Shown in pieces: positions 9,561-18,632 of a stretch of DNA of 64,000 bases. Source of the stretch: Actinacidiphila paucisporea (GTDB taxonomy: Bacteria > Actinomycetota > Actinomycetes > Streptomycetales > Streptomycetaceae); assembly GCF_900142575.1 (NCBI RefSeq), contig NZ_FRBI01000020.1, forward strand, positions 62,001 through 126,000, read 5' to 3'. How positions within the stretch are numbered: position 1 is the stretch's first letter; the number at the start of each line of letters is the position of its first letter. A program made the translations under genes and the position numbers. The notes under the pieces are model-generated. The model was not told where the DNA came from, searched no databases, and saw only the letters and a list, made by a program, of their open reading frames with translations.

Positions 9561-10026
9561 ATGTACCCCCGCAAATCGAGCATGTGACGACGCCGGTGCG
9601 GCTCTTTCCTATCAGGGATCGACATCCGTCGCAACGAGTTCGATCTTCGGCGGGGCCGCCGGGCGCCAAGGCCCGCCGCCCGGGGCCCACTTGTCGCCCC
9701 CGGCGGCGTGGGCCGCCAGGTGGCCACCGCTTACCGAGCCATCCGACCGGCCGCCGGGCGCACGGGCGTACGACCGGCGAAAATCCGAAAAACGTTTCAC
9801 CCGTTCAATCATGAACCATTCCGGATTCACGGGTATTCACGCGCACACGAAAGCGGTCGATCCCCCCATCAGGTACTTCTTACGAAATGATTACCCGTCA
9901 GGACAAGATGATGAAGTCCTGCGGAAATCGCCGTGGGCGCACTACTGTCGGTGGTGAAATGACCGGCGCACGCCGGTCTCTTTCGCGTGCCGCTCGCGGA
10001 CGCGTTCTTCTTCTGGGGGGATCTCT
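9561..10026. other. 466-bp divergent intergenic region with a short hairpin
   Basis: No convincing gene. From about 9780 to 9955 the DNA is clearly less GC-rich than its surroundings, fitting promoter DNA for the divergent permease and oxidase genes. At 9961-9978 GACCGGCG is followed by its exact complement, with only two bases between, and then TCTTTC. This small hairpin would lie in the oxidase leader about 50 bases before its GTG. Confidence 0.55.
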
Positions 10027-11499
10027 GTGATCAAGCGCAGGTCATTACTGTTAAGTGGCGCGGTGGTGACGACCAGTGCCGCGAGCGCCATCGGCGCCGG
10101 CGGCCTCCTGCTCTCCGCGCCGCGGAGCAGCGCCGCGGTGACCACCGGCATCGACCCGGCGAGCATCGCCAAGTACGCACGGAGGATGCCGAGGCTGCCC
10201 GCCCTCCTCCCGCACGCGGTGTCGCCCACGACCGACTACTACCGCGTGACCATGAAGGAAGCGCAGGCGGAGGTCGTCCCCGGCTTCCTGACCGAGGTCA
10301 ACACCTTCGACGGGCACTTCCCCGGTCCTGTCCTCCACGCCAGATCCGGACGCCGGGTGGTGGTGACGCAGACCAACCGCCTCGGCGTCCCGGTGTCGGT
10401 CCATCTGCACGGCGCGCACGTGCCGTCGTCGAGCGACGGGGCGCCGATGGACCTGATCGCCACCGACGGCGGCACGAAGACGTACACCTACCCGAACCAG
10501 CAGTCGCACGCGAACCTCTGGTTCCACGACCACGCCCACCACACGGAGTCCGAGACCGTCTTCCGCGGCCTGACCGCGACGTACCTGCTCAGGGACGACG
10601 TCGAGACCCGGCTCGGACTTCCGTCGGGGCGCTACGACGTGCCCGTCTCGATCCGTGACGCGCGGTTCGACGAGGACGGCCAACTCCACTACGAGATGAA
10701 CGACTTCGCGAACCGCCAGGTGATCCTCGCCAACGGCAGGGCGTGGCCGTACTTCGAGGTGGCCGCCCGCAAGTACCGCTTCCGGTTCTACAACACCGCC
10801 AACCTGCGCTCCTTCGCCCTCGCCCTGGCCGACGGCTCCCCGATCACGCTCATCGGCACCGACGGCGGGCTGCTGGCCGCCCCCTTCCAGACCACGTCGG
10901 TGACGCTGTCGCCCGGCGAGCGGGCAGACGTCGTGATCGACTTCTCGCGCTACCCCGTGGGCACCGAGCTGGAGTTGAGGAACGTCATCCCGCAGCCGCC
11001 GGGACAACCGGTCGACGTGGCGCAGGTGCTGCAGTTCCGCGTCACCCGCACCGCGAGCGACACCAGCGTGGTCCCGGCCGCGCTGCGCACCCTTCCGCCG
11101 CTGCCGCCCGCCACGGTCGAGCGCTCCTTCAGCCTCCTCATGGACGAGACGCCACCCCAGCCCGCCTACGCGTACATCAACGGCAAGGAGTTCGACGACC
11201 AGCGGATCGACACCACGATCACCTACGGCACCACCGAGGTGTGGACGGTCACCAACGCCAACCTGCGGGCGCCGCACAACTTCCACATCCACCTCGTGCA
11301 GTTCCGCGTGCTGGAACGCAACGGGGTGGCGGTGACCTCGGGCGCGGAGAGCGGGCTCAAGGACACCGTGATGCTCAGAGCGGGCGAGACGGTGAAGCTG
11401 CAGGCCACCTTCGGCGGCTACCGCGGCGTCTATGTCTACCACTGCCACCTGTTCGACCACGCCTCGATGGGCATGATGGCGCAGATGCAGGTCGTCTGA
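10027..11499 (+). CDS. Multicopper oxidase, CotA / bilirubin-oxidase-like, exported
   Basis: A 490-residue laccase-type oxidase that couples one-electron substrate oxidation to four-electron reduction of O2. All copper motifs are present: HLHGAH (126-131), WFHDHAHH (165-172), HNFHIH (417-422) and HCHLFDHASMGM (472 onward). These give the T1 Cys-His pair and the T2/T3 histidines, with an axial Met. The N-terminus KRRSLLLSG plus a hydrophobic Ala/Gly stretch is a Tat-compatible signal, fitting export of a folded copper protein. Start GTG 10027 has a G-rich ribosome site (GGGGGG) about six bases upstream. It is a single-gene unit ending at a strong bidirectional terminator. The natural substrate cannot be deduced; bilirubin-, phenol- or phenoxazinone-type oxidation are options. 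Confidence 0.93.
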   Translation: MIKRRSLLLSGAVVTTSAASAIGAGGLLLSAPRSSAAVTTGIDPASIAKYARRMPRLPALLPHAVSPTTDYYRVTMKEAQAEVVPGFLTEVNTFDGHFPGPVLHARSGRRVVVTQTNRLGVPVSVHLHGAHVPSSSDGAPMDLIATDGGTKTYTYPNQQSHANLWFHDHAHHTESETVFRGLTATYLLRDDVETRLGLPSGRYDVPVSIRDARFDEDGQLHYEMNDFANRQVILANGRAWPYFEVAARKYRFRFYNTANLRSFALALADGSPITLIGTDGGLLAAPFQTTSVTLSPGERADVVIDFSRYPVGTELELRNVIPQPPGQPVDVAQVLQFRVTRTASDTSVVPAALRTLPPLPPATVERSFSLLMDETPPQPAYAYINGKEFDDQRIDTTITYGTTEVWTVTNANLRAPHNFHIHLVQFRVLERNGVAVTSGAESGLKDTVMLRAGETVKLQATFGGYRGVYVYHCHLFDHASMGMMAQMQVV

Positions 11500-11518
11500 C
11501 CGCACAGCCCGCCACAGC

Positions 11519-11556
11519 CCCGGACGGCTGCCGAGTCCCCTCGGCAGCCGTCCGGG
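11519..11556. terminator. Bidirectional terminator between oxidase and GH3 genes
   Basis: A perfect 17-bp stem (CCCGGACGGCTGCCGAG with its complement) closes a TCCC loop. It lies 20 bases after one stop and 7 bases from the convergent stop, so it can serve both genes. Confidence 0.85.
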
Positions 11557-11562
11557 CCGCGG

Positions 11563-14500
11563 TCAGCCCGCGGGCATCAACTGGGCCATGTCGAAGCCGG
11601 CGACATCCTTGCTGGAGCCGATGCCGTCACCCCACTGCGTGTAGCCCTTGCGCACCCCGTTGTCCTTCTCGTTGAGGTCCAGCGCGAAGGAGAACACGGT
11701 GTTCGCCGTCGGCCGGACCGAGGTGAGGTCGCTCCACGGCACCGCCAGTTCGTAGAGCGTGGTGTGGGTCGCCTCGTCCCTGGTCACGTGGACGGTCGCG
11801 TTCGTGACCAGGCCGCTGCCCTCCGTCGGGGCGGTCCACCGGTAGAGCTGGGCGCCGAGCGAGGTGAGCGCGGCTCCGTACTCGTAGTGTCCGGCGGCCG
11901 AGGCGGCGCTCTCGGTGGCCGACGAGCCCGGCACCCCCGACGTGGCGGCGAACTGCAGGCAGTCGCCCTGCCAGATGGTGGCGTCGGTCGCGGGTTCCGA
12001 CTGGACGTCGTCGGTGATGTCCGCCGTCAGGTAGAGGTTGTCGGCGTCCCAGTCGAGCCACACCTTGCCCGACAGGTCGGACGGCCCGCCGTAGGGCTGC
12101 GAGCCGTCCAGCGACACCCAGGTCCCGTCGGCGGTGGTGGCCAGATCCACCGCGGGACCGTCCTTGACCTGGTCGAGCGTCCACGACGTGCCGAGGCTCT
12201 TGTTGACCACCGGGAGGAAGGTGACATGCCCGGAAAGGGCTTCCGAGGACAGGTCTCCCGAGATGACGCTCGTCACCGTGAAGGGGTACTGGGCGGCGAA
12301 GGCGACACCCGTCACCGGCACGTCCACGCTGGCCGACCCCTGGGGGGCTATGGTCGCGCTGACCGGCTGCGTACCCGACTGGCTGCCGAGCTTCCACTTG
12401 ACCGCCGTCACCGTGGTCGGGGTGTCCGACGGGTTGTGCACGACCACCTGGAGCGAACCGGCCGCCGGACTCGTCCCGGTCACCACCGGGGTGACCTGCT
12501 CGGGGGTCGCACCCGAGGTCACGGTGAGGGTGCTGACCGCGGCCTGGGTGTAGGCACCGGCGCCGCCGGTGAAGTCCGCTGTCGCGTCCAGCTCCGCCTT
12601 GGTGCCCGGACTCGCCGTCGCCGGGACCGTGACGCTCCAGGTCGCCGTCACCTGCCGGCCGGGAGCGACCTTGGACAGCGACACCGGCGAGGTGGGCGTC
12701 GCCGTCCAGCCGCTCGGCGCGCTCAGCTTCATCGACAGGCCGCGGATCGGCTGCGCGCCGGTGTTGGCGAAGGTCGCGGTCGCGGTGATCGTGGTGTCGG
12801 GCTTGGCGATGTCCGCCGCACGCAGCGTGAACGGGCTCTGCACCACGATCGGAGCCGTGCCGGTCACGCCGTTCACCGTCACCTCGATCGACGCGGCACC
12901 GGGCGCCCGCATGGTGACCACGCCGGCGCCGTTGACCGTGGCGACCCGCGGGTCGCTGGAGCGGTAGGCGACCCGGGCGCGGGACAGGTCGGCGAACGAC
13001 TGATCGTTGTCGGCCGCTTCGACGATGCTGTCCGCGGGCGCGTGGTCCTGCTCAAGAGCGGAGTCCGTGTCCGGCGCGATCCACGGGTTCTTCCCCGTGA
13101 GGTCCAGCGTGTCGCCGGCCTTGAAGACCACCTGGCCCGGCTGGACGGTGACCGACTGCACCCGGGGGGTGATGGCGCCGTGCACCCGCACCGTGCCGGC
13201 GCCCGCCGCGGTGGCGGAGTCGGGCCCGACGCGGAAGGTGTAGTCGCCGTCGGGGACGACCTGCTTCAGCGCGCCCTCGTCCCACTGGCTGAGGTCGGCG
13301 GCCTTGACCGACAGGCTGATGTGCTGGGTGTGCCCCGGCGCGAGCACCGCCGTCTTGCGGAAGCCGGCCAGCTGCTCCTTCGGCAGTTCCGCACCGGGCA
13401 CGGTGAACTGCGGTGCCGCGTAGAGCTGGGCGACCGTCGAGCCGGCGGTCCTGCCGGTGTTGGTGACGTCGAAGCCGACGCTCACCGTGCCGTCGGCGGA
13501 CACCGCACGGGGTCCGACCTCGACGTGCGAGTACGCGAACTGCGTGTAGGACAGGCCGTATCCGAAGGGGTAGCTCGGCTTGCCGGTGAAGTGCATGTAC
13601 GTACGGCCGAGTCCGCCGGTCTGCGACGGGGTGAGCCCGTAGTTGTCCATCGACGGAAGCTGCGCGTCGTCGGCGTACCAGGTGAAGTCCAGGTGCCCGG
13701 AGGGGTTGACCTTGCCGAACAGGACCTGGGCGAGCGCCGATCCCTGGCTCTCGCCGTTGTAGCCGCTGAAGACGATCGCCGGGAAGTCCTGCTGGGCCGC
13801 AGTGATGTCGTACGGGCCGTCGGCCTGCATGACCAGCGCGGTGCGCGGGTTGCCCAGGGCGGCGACCTGGCTGATCAGCGAGGTGTAGTTGCCGGGCATG
13901 GCGAGCGCCGACCGGTCGGTGCCCTCGTCGGCCACGGCCATGTCGGAACCGGCTGTCACGATCACCAGGTCGGCGCTCCTGATCGCGGTCTGCGTCGCGG
14001 CCGAGCACGCCGCGGGGGTGGTGGCGGTCGTGGAGGTGCCGCAGGCGTCGAAGGTGACGGTCGCCGCCGGGTTGGCCGCCTTGACGGCCGCGGTGATCCC
14101 CTGCACGGCGTCGACCCTGAGCGTCGGCTGCCCCGAATAGCCGCCGAGCGTCGTGGTGTTCGCCAGGTTGCCGACGATGACGACGCTGTCCAGCTCGGCG
14201 GGGTTCGCCGGCAGCAGCGGGGACGACGTGCCGGGGACCTTGTCGTTCTGCAGCAGCACCAGGTCCTGTGCCGCCACCTTCTCGGCCAGCGCCTGGTGCG
14301 CGGGCGACTCGATCTGCGCCTTGGTGATCCCGGTGTACGCGACCTTGCTCGCGGGGTCGAACTCGCCGGTCTCCATCCGGACGGTGAACAGCTTCGTCAG
14401 CGCGCCGTCGATCACCCCGGGTGTCAACAGGCCCAGCGAGATGGCCGCGTCGATGTTCTGCACGGTCACCTCACCCCCGGCGCAGTTCAGCTGGGTGCCG

Positions 14501-15606
14501 GCACGCAGCGCGTACGCCTGACCGCCCGCCGACGCCGGGAGCTCCTCGCCGGTGGCGGTGTTCGTCCACGTCGTGCCGTTGGTCGTCCACCCCGGCGGTG
14601 CCCAGTCGTGGGCGCCGGAGGCGTAGACGTCACCGACCGCGCCGCAGTCGGAGGTGGTGTAGCCGCCGAAGCCGTAGGTGGCCTGCAGCAGTTCGTTCAC
14701 CGTGTAGGTGCTCGCGGGCGCCGGCGTGCCGTTCACCGCGTTGTAGGACGTCATCACACCGGCCACGTGCGCGTCCTGCACCAGGCTGGCGAACTGCTTG
14801 GTGTAGTAGTCCCTGATGTTCGCGTCGGTGGTGTTCGCGCTCTGGGTGTGGCGGCTGTTCTCGGCGTTGTTCAGGGCGTAGTGCTTGGCGGTCGCCGCCA
14901 CCTTCAGATACGGGGTCATCGGGTGGCCGGTGATCGTCTGGCCCTGGTAGCCGTTGACGAAGGCGCCGGCCATCGTGGACGCCAGGTAGGTGTCCTCGCC
15001 GAACGACTCGTTGGTACGCCCCCAGCGCGGGTCGCGGTCCATGTTGACCGTCGGCGCCCAGAAGGTGAGGTCGCCGTAGTCGGACGCGGACGGGCCGAGG
15101 TTGTTCTGCCCGTTCCCCCACAGCGACTTGTCCAGGAACCCGCGCGCCTCGTCCGAGATCGCGGTGGTCTCCTGATAGGTCAGCTCGGGGTCCCAGGACA
15201 TCGTGGAGGCGAAGTTGACCGGGAAGCTGGTCGCCGTCACGTCGAGCTCGCCCTGGCTGCCGGCCGCGGTGTCGGCGCCGAGCCGGTTGATGCCGTGCTG
15301 GCCCTCGCTCCAGTACGTGTACTTCTGGACCCCGAGCCGCGGGATGGCGGGGGCGTCGTTGGTCTGCAGCTGGCCCACCTTCTCGGCCGGCGTCATCCGC
15401 GACACCAGATCGGCCGCCCGCTCGGCGAACGAGTAGTGCGTGTTCAGGTAGAGCGGCGTCGTCGGGGCGACCGACCCCGCCGCACCTCGCGGGCTCGCCT
15501 GCGCCACCGCCGGCACCCCGGCGACCACGCTCACCGCGAGGGCGGCGGCCAGCACTCGTCCAGCTGATGATCTGCGTATTCGGGAGCGCACAGTTGTCTC
15601 CTTCAT
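11563..15606 (-). CDS. Secreted multimodular GH3 glycosidase (GH3, Big2-like, NEW3, CBM9-like)
   Basis: A 1347-residue exported glycoside hydrolase. Signal peptide about 1-38 (AALAVSVVAGVPAVAQA). The GH3 N-domain follows, with EGQHGINR and the nucleophile Asp in YTTSDCGAVGD; the GH3 C-domain contains SDMAVADEGTDRSAL and GYGLSYTQFAYS. After the FnIII-like domain come a Big2-like Ig fold (YRSSDPRVATVNGAGVVT), an NPCBM-associated NEW3 domain (SAPSGWTATPTS) and a C-terminal CBM9-like domain (WLDWDADNLYLTADITDD). GH3 members of this shape are beta-xylosidases, glucosidases or arabinofuranosidases acting on plant polymers. The start ATG 15606 directly precedes the Arg-rich n-region. A LacI-type palindrome about 95 bp upstream suggests sugar-inducible repression. 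Confidence 0.92.
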   Translation of the reverse strand: MKETTVRSRIRRSSAGRVLAAALAVSVVAGVPAVAQASPRGAAGSVAPTTPLYLNTHYSFAERAADLVSRMTPAEKVGQLQTNDAPAIPRLGVQKYTYWSEGQHGINRLGADTAAGSQGELDVTATSFPVNFASTMSWDPELTYQETTAISDEARGFLDKSLWGNGQNNLGPSASDYGDLTFWAPTVNMDRDPRWGRTNESFGEDTYLASTMAGAFVNGYQGQTITGHPMTPYLKVAATAKHYALNNAENSRHTQSANTTDANIRDYYTKQFASLVQDAHVAGVMTSYNAVNGTPAPASTYTVNELLQATYGFGGYTTSDCGAVGDVYASGAHDWAPPGWTTNGTTWTNTATGEELPASAGGQAYALRAGTQLNCAGGEVTVQNIDAAISLGLLTPGVIDGALTKLFTVRMETGEFDPASKVAYTGITKAQIESPAHQALAEKVAAQDLVLLQNDKVPGTSSPLLPANPAELDSVVIVGNLANTTTLGGYSGQPTLRVDAVQGITAAVKAANPAATVTFDACGTSTTATTPAACSAATQTAIRSADLVIVTAGSDMAVADEGTDRSALAMPGNYTSLISQVAALGNPRTALVMQADGPYDITAAQQDFPAIVFSGYNGESQGSALAQVLFGKVNPSGHLDFTWYADDAQLPSMDNYGLTPSQTGGLGRTYMHFTGKPSYPFGYGLSYTQFAYSHVEVGPRAVSADGTVSVGFDVTNTGRTAGSTVAQLYAAPQFTVPGAELPKEQLAGFRKTAVLAPGHTQHISLSVKAADLSQWDEGALKQVVPDGDYTFRVGPDSATAAGAGTVRVHGAITPRVQSVTVQPGQVVFKAGDTLDLTGKNPWIAPDTDSALEQDHAPADSIVEAADNDQSFADLSRARVAYRSSDPRVATVNGAGVVTMRAPGAASIEVTVNGVTGTAPIVVQSPFTLRAADIAKPDTTITATATFANTGAQPIRGLSMKLSAPSGWTATPTSPVSLSKVAPGRQVTATWSVTVPATASPGTKAELDATADFTGGAGAYTQAAVSTLTVTSGATPEQVTPVVTGTSPAAGSLQVVVHNPSDTPTTVTAVKWKLGSQSGTQPVSATIAPQGSASVDVPVTGVAFAAQYPFTVTSVISGDLSSEALSGHVTFLPVVNKSLGTSWTLDQVKDGPAVDLATTADGTWVSLDGSQPYGGPSDLSGKVWLDWDADNLYLTADITDDVQSEPATDATIWQGDCLQFAATSGVPGSSATESAASAAGHYEYGAALTSLGAQLYRWTAPTEGSGLVTNATVHVTRDEATHTTLYELAVPWSDLTSVRPTANTVFSFALDLNEKDNGVRKGYTQWGDGIGSSKDVAGFDMAQLMPAG

Positions 15607-15936
15607 GTCATGCGCCGTGGGAGCACAGGTTCACGGGGAGCAGGCGGGCACCGGCGACGGTGGCCTGCGGCCGGGCGGGCAGGGATGTGGAGCATGAGCC
15701 TGACAACGTTGTCTCCACTCTTCCCTCTCCCGCCGAGCACCGCGTAGCACGGCCGCCCACCGGACCGGTGAAAAACTCGCTCACACACTGTTCAGCTTGA
15801 AATGAGCAAAAGTCAAGGCTTCGGCGAGGCCGCGCGCGGACCGGCATGATGCGTCATATGCGCTCTCTGGCCTGGGATTTCGGCAAATGTACAGGATGCA
15901 GCTGCGTGCGCTCCCGGCAGGCGGATATGACTAAAT
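15607..15936. other. Upstream region of the GH3 gene, 330 bp
   Basis: No gene is supported. It contains the LacI-type palindrome at 15702-15713. Around 15780-15940 the base composition becomes mixed, with several in-frame stops in every frame. Confidence 0.5.
15702..15713. promoter_or_regulatory. Probable LacI/GalR-family operator
   Basis: GACAACGTTGTC is a perfect 12-bp palindrome with the central CG typical of LacI/GalR operators, and it is flanked by a 5' T. It lies about 95 bp before the GH3 start. In actinomycetes such sites control glycosidase and sugar-uptake genes through regulators encoded nearby or elsewhere; no LacI gene is in this window. Confidence 0.7.
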
Positions 15937-16107
15937 GTGGTCGCCCCGAGCTTCTCCAGTCCCTATGGTCAGCTCTTCTGGTTAACTTCGGCGGAACTCC
16001 TCGCGGACGACCCGCTCGGGTGGTCCCACGTGAACCGCATGATCCGGTACGCCGTGCAGGCCCGGCTCGACACCGCGGAGTCCGTCACCGCCTGGCTGTC
16101 GGCATGA
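15937..16107 (+). CDS. Possible small hypothetical protein (56 aa), perhaps a gene remnant
   Basis: From GTG 15937 to TGA 16107 the frame encodes a 56-residue peptide containing SAELLADDPLGWSHVNRM and ending AVQARLDTAESVTAWLSA. The second half has the strong third-position GC of a true actinobacterial gene; the first half does not. A following ATG overlaps the stop (ATGA, 16104) and begins MSAEQIAASRPVALAERNG. That second frame loses coding character after about 25 codons, and a shifted frame (EVAKKIDGISG) looks better. The pair may be remnants of two coupled genes. No family recognised. Confidence 0.3.
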   Translation: MVAPSFSSPYGQLFWLTSAELLADDPLGWSHVNRMIRYAVQARLDTAESVTAWLSA

Positions 16108-16244
16108 GTGCCGAACAGATCGCCGCAAGCCGTCCGGTGGCCCTCGCCGAGAGGAACGGCATCGACTCGGCGGCGAGGTGGCCAAGAAGATCGACGGGAT
16201 CAGCGGGACTACTGACGCCGGCTGTCACCGCAGGACGTTCGCGG

Positions 16245-16922
16245 TCAGTACAGCGACAGCCCGCAGGCGGCCAGGACCTCGGTGAGCGGCTGGTAGTAGC
16301 CGGTGCCGCCGCTGGCGCAGTTGCCCGATCCGCCGGAGAACAGGCCGAGGGCCGTCGAGCCCGAGAACAGCACTCCACCCGGGTCGCCCGGCTCGGTGCA
16401 GACGGTGGTGGCTATCAGGCCGCTCACGACCCCGCCGCCGCCGTAGTTGACCGTGGCGTTGAGGGCCGTGACCGTGCCGCAGTGGAGGCCGCTGACCGTG
16501 CTCCTGCTGCACACCTGCTCGCCGACGTACGCGCTGCCGGCCGACTTGAAGCCGCTGCCGGGGTGCGGCACCGCCGGGTTGTCGTAGCGGACCAGGCCAT
16601 AGTCGTTGCCGGGGAAGGAGGTGGCCACGGTCGGCCCGATGTAGGTGGTCAGGGCGGCGGTGGTGTACCAGGCCGAGGTGCCCTGGGTGCAGTGGCCCGG
16701 CAGGATCATGTAGTACACGGTCCCGCCGCGGGCGTTGACCTGGACTCGACAGGCGGTGCCGTTGCCGGAGTAGACCAGGTCGCCGACGGAGACCTCGGGC
16801 CGCGGCGCGGACGCGGCGGCGGCCGTGGGGGCGGAGGCGGCCAGCGTGGCGGCGAGCGCGACCGCGGCCAGGCCGGATCGGCGGACGGCGGGCCGTGCGG
16901 TGGAGCGGTGTCCGATCCTCAC
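16245..16922 (-). CDS. Streptogrisin-like S1 peptidase homologue lacking the catalytic serine
   Basis: A 225-residue secreted protein with a signal peptide of about 40 residues and a chymotrypsin-fold domain like streptogrisins A/B. The His motif is LPGHCT (usually TAGHCT) and the Asp motif NDYGLVRY (usually NDYALV). The serine motif EPGDSGG reads EPGDPGG, a Ser-to-Pro change that needs one base (TCG to CCG). Disulfide cysteines are kept. There is no pro-domain between signal and mature region, although streptogrisins normally need one to fold. GTG 16922 is chosen for the AGGAGG five bases upstream. As written it cannot act as a serine protease; a binding or inhibitory role, early pseudogenisation or a base error are all possible. 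Confidence 0.85.
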   Translation of the reverse strand: MRIGHRSTARPAVRRSGLAAVALAATLAASAPTAAAASAPRPEVSVGDLVYSGNGTACRVQVNARGGTVYYMILPGHCTQGTSAWYTTAALTTYIGPTVATSFPGNDYGLVRYDNPAVPHPGSGFKSAGSAYVGEQVCSRSTVSGLHCGTVTALNATVNYGGGGVVSGLIATTVCTEPGDPGGVLFSGSTALGLFSGGSGNCASGGTGYYQPLTEVLAACGLSLY

Positions 16923-17303
16923 GGGGGCCTCCTGGTGGACAGGGCGCGTCGGCCACGGCGGCGCGGCGCAGGGCGGCGGCTCAAGGCGGCGGCACCGCTC
17001 CGGGCACCCCTTCACAACATGGCCCTGACACTGTGGGCCCAGTATGCGAACGGTCCAGGACGAGCACAAGGGCACAATCGGGCAGGCTCCGCACGCCGGT
17101 CGGCCACCCCCGCACGCCCCTGTGCGCCGACCGGGTCAGCCCTCCGGCCTCCCGGACTCGGGGCCTGCTGCGGCGCCGGGTCGGGAAAACCTCGTGCGGG
17201 CGTGCAACCCGGCAGCGGTCCGCGGGAGTACCTACGGACGGACTTGGCCTTCACCGAGCCGCACGGCGCCGAGCCGCACGGTTCGTTCTCACGAGGAGTA
17301 GAC
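16923..17303. other. 381-bp divergent region between protease homologue and secreted-domain gene
   Basis: No gene is supported. It contains the candidate minus-strand promoter at 17041-17069. On the plus strand TGCAACC at 17203-17209, about 95 bases before the next gene, resembles -35 boxes of some actinomycete ECF promoters. That resemblance is only suggestive. Confidence 0.4.
17041..17069 (-). promoter_or_regulatory. Candidate housekeeping promoter for the protease homologue
   Basis: Read on the minus strand, TTGTGC and CATACT are separated by 17 bases, matching the spacing and half of the consensus of sigma-70-type promoters. It lies about 120 bp upstream of the GTG at 16922. Confidence 0.3.
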
Positions 17304-18020
17304 GTGGCTGTCGGTTTCATCAGGAAGGTAGGTGCGGCGGGCGCCGCCGTCGCCGCGGTCGGGGGGATCTCCTTCGGCGCTTCGGCGTTCGCGTCCGGCC
17401 CGGGACCCTCTGGGCACCACACCGCGGCGCCGGCCGCCGCGCCGGTCGCGCACAAGCCCGCCGCGCCGGTCGGACACAAGGCAGCCGCGAAGGCCGCGGC
17501 CCCGACGGTTGTCAGGCAGCTGATCGGCAAAGGGGAGGTGCACGGCACGGCCTGGTCGGTGACCCTGGAGTTCTACCCGACGCTGCCCGAGGGCTACGTG
17601 ATCCCGTCCTTCTCGCTTCCCGGGGTGAAGGCGGTGCCCGCCAAGAAGGTGACGGCGCTGGTATGCCAGCGGATGGTCATCGACGGCGTCCGCGTGGACC
17701 ATCAGGGCGGCCCCTGGGCGGACTGTCAGCCGGTGGACGGTGCCCAAGACCGCGACAGGAGCCGGGAGGCGGGCCTGTGGGGCATGCATGACAAGGGCAC
17801 CAGCGGCTTCCGGCTCTTCGTCGCCAACCCGGATGCCCAGGTCGCCCGCGCAGTGGTCACCCTGACCGACGGCACCCGGCTGACCGCCCGTACGGTCACC
17901 GCCCCCGCCACCGCCTACCGCGCCTGGGCCGTGGCGATCCCCAGCGGGGAGACCATCGCCGCGGTCGACCAGTACGACGTCCAGGACCACCGGATCAGCC
18001 ACGAGACCGAGTGGCGCTGA
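17304..18020 (+). CDS. Secreted protein sharing its C-terminal domain with a sigma-linked membrane protein
   Basis: A 238-residue exported protein. An N-terminal signal (AAGAAVAAVGGISFGASAFA) and an Ala/Pro/His/Lys-rich linker (residues about 35-70) precede a domain of about 165 residues. That domain carries GTAWSVTLEFYPTLP, CQRMVIDGVRVDHQGGPW, KGTSGFRLFVA and VDQYDVQDH, and ends SHETEWR. The same domain, motif for motif, forms the outer part of the protein at 18629-19366. GTG 17304 is chosen for GAGGAG five to seven bases upstream. The gene lies 57 bp before the sigma factor gene. I do not recognise the domain. A soluble twin of a membrane sensor could be a competitor, ligand or partner. Confidence 0.75.
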   Translation: MAVGFIRKVGAAGAAVAAVGGISFGASAFASGPGPSGHHTAAPAAAPVAHKPAAPVGHKAAAKAAAPTVVRQLIGKGEVHGTAWSVTLEFYPTLPEGYVIPSFSLPGVKAVPAKKVTALVCQRMVIDGVRVDHQGGPWADCQPVDGAQDRDRSREAGLWGMHDKGTSGFRLFVANPDAQVARAVVTLTDGTRLTARTVTAPATAYRAWAVAIPSGETIAAVDQYDVQDHRISHETEWR

Positions 18021-18077
18021 CCGGACGCCCGCGGCAGCGAGGAATGCGACGAAGACGAAGGAAGGGACACGCCTTCC

Positions 18078-18632
18078 GTGCGGCAGCCTGATCTCTCCGC
18101 GGCCGACGACGGACCGGACGCCGATTTCAGCCGGTTCGTCGGCGCCCGCTGGCGTGCGCTGACCCATACCGCCTACCTGCTCACCGGGGACTTCCACGAG
18201 GCGGAGGATCTGGTGCAGGCGACTTTGGCGAAGGTCTACCCGCACTGGCGGCGGGTACGGACGGAGACCGCCGAGCACTATGTGCGGCGGGCCCTCGTCA
18301 ACACCAACCGCAGCCGGCACCGCCGGCGCCGGGTCGTACAACTGCTGCTGCCCTCGCTGCCCGACACCTCCGCCGTCGACAACGGCGGAGGTGCCCAGCA
18401 AGGCGCCGAGCGGGACGTACTGATCCGCGCGCTGTCGGAACTGCCCGAGCGGCAGCGGGCGGTCGTGGTGCTTCGGTATTGGGAGGATCTGTCGGCGGAG
18501 GAGGTCGCGGCGACGCTGCGCTGCTCGGTCGGCACGGTCAAGAGCCAGGCCTCCCGCGCCCTCGCCAAGCTGCGCCACAGCCCTGACCTGGCCCACTACC
18601 CGCTGGCCGGCAGGAACGGAGACCCGCGATGA
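18078..18632 (+). CDS. SigE-family ECF RNA polymerase sigma factor
   Basis: A 184-residue group IV sigma factor. Region 2 contains FSRFVGARWRALTHTAYLLT and EAEDLVQATLAKVY; region 4 contains ELPERQRAVVVLRYWEDLS and the helix-turn-helix EEVAATLRCSVGTVKSQASR. This matches the actinobacterial SigE-family ECFs, which direct small regulons in response to envelope or nutritional signals. Start GTG 18078 has a purine-rich stretch upstream. The stop overlaps the next start (ATGA), so sigma and the membrane protein are translationally coupled, as expected for sigma/anti-sigma pairs. Confidence 0.92.
   Translation: MRQPDLSAADDGPDADFSRFVGARWRALTHTAYLLTGDFHEAEDLVQATLAKVYPHWRRVRTETAEHYVRRALVNTNRSRHRRRRVVQLLLPSLPDTSAVDNGGGAQQGAERDVLIRALSELPERQRAVVVLRYWEDLSAEEVAATLRCSVGTVKSQASRALAKLRHSPDLAHYPLAGRNGDPR

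Noticed and set aside
15846..18020. A 724-codon plus-strand frame joining the region upstream of the protease homologue to the secreted-domain gene
   Set aside because: Its middle is antisense to the S1-like gene and its true coding part starts at GTG 17304 with a ribosome site and signal peptide.
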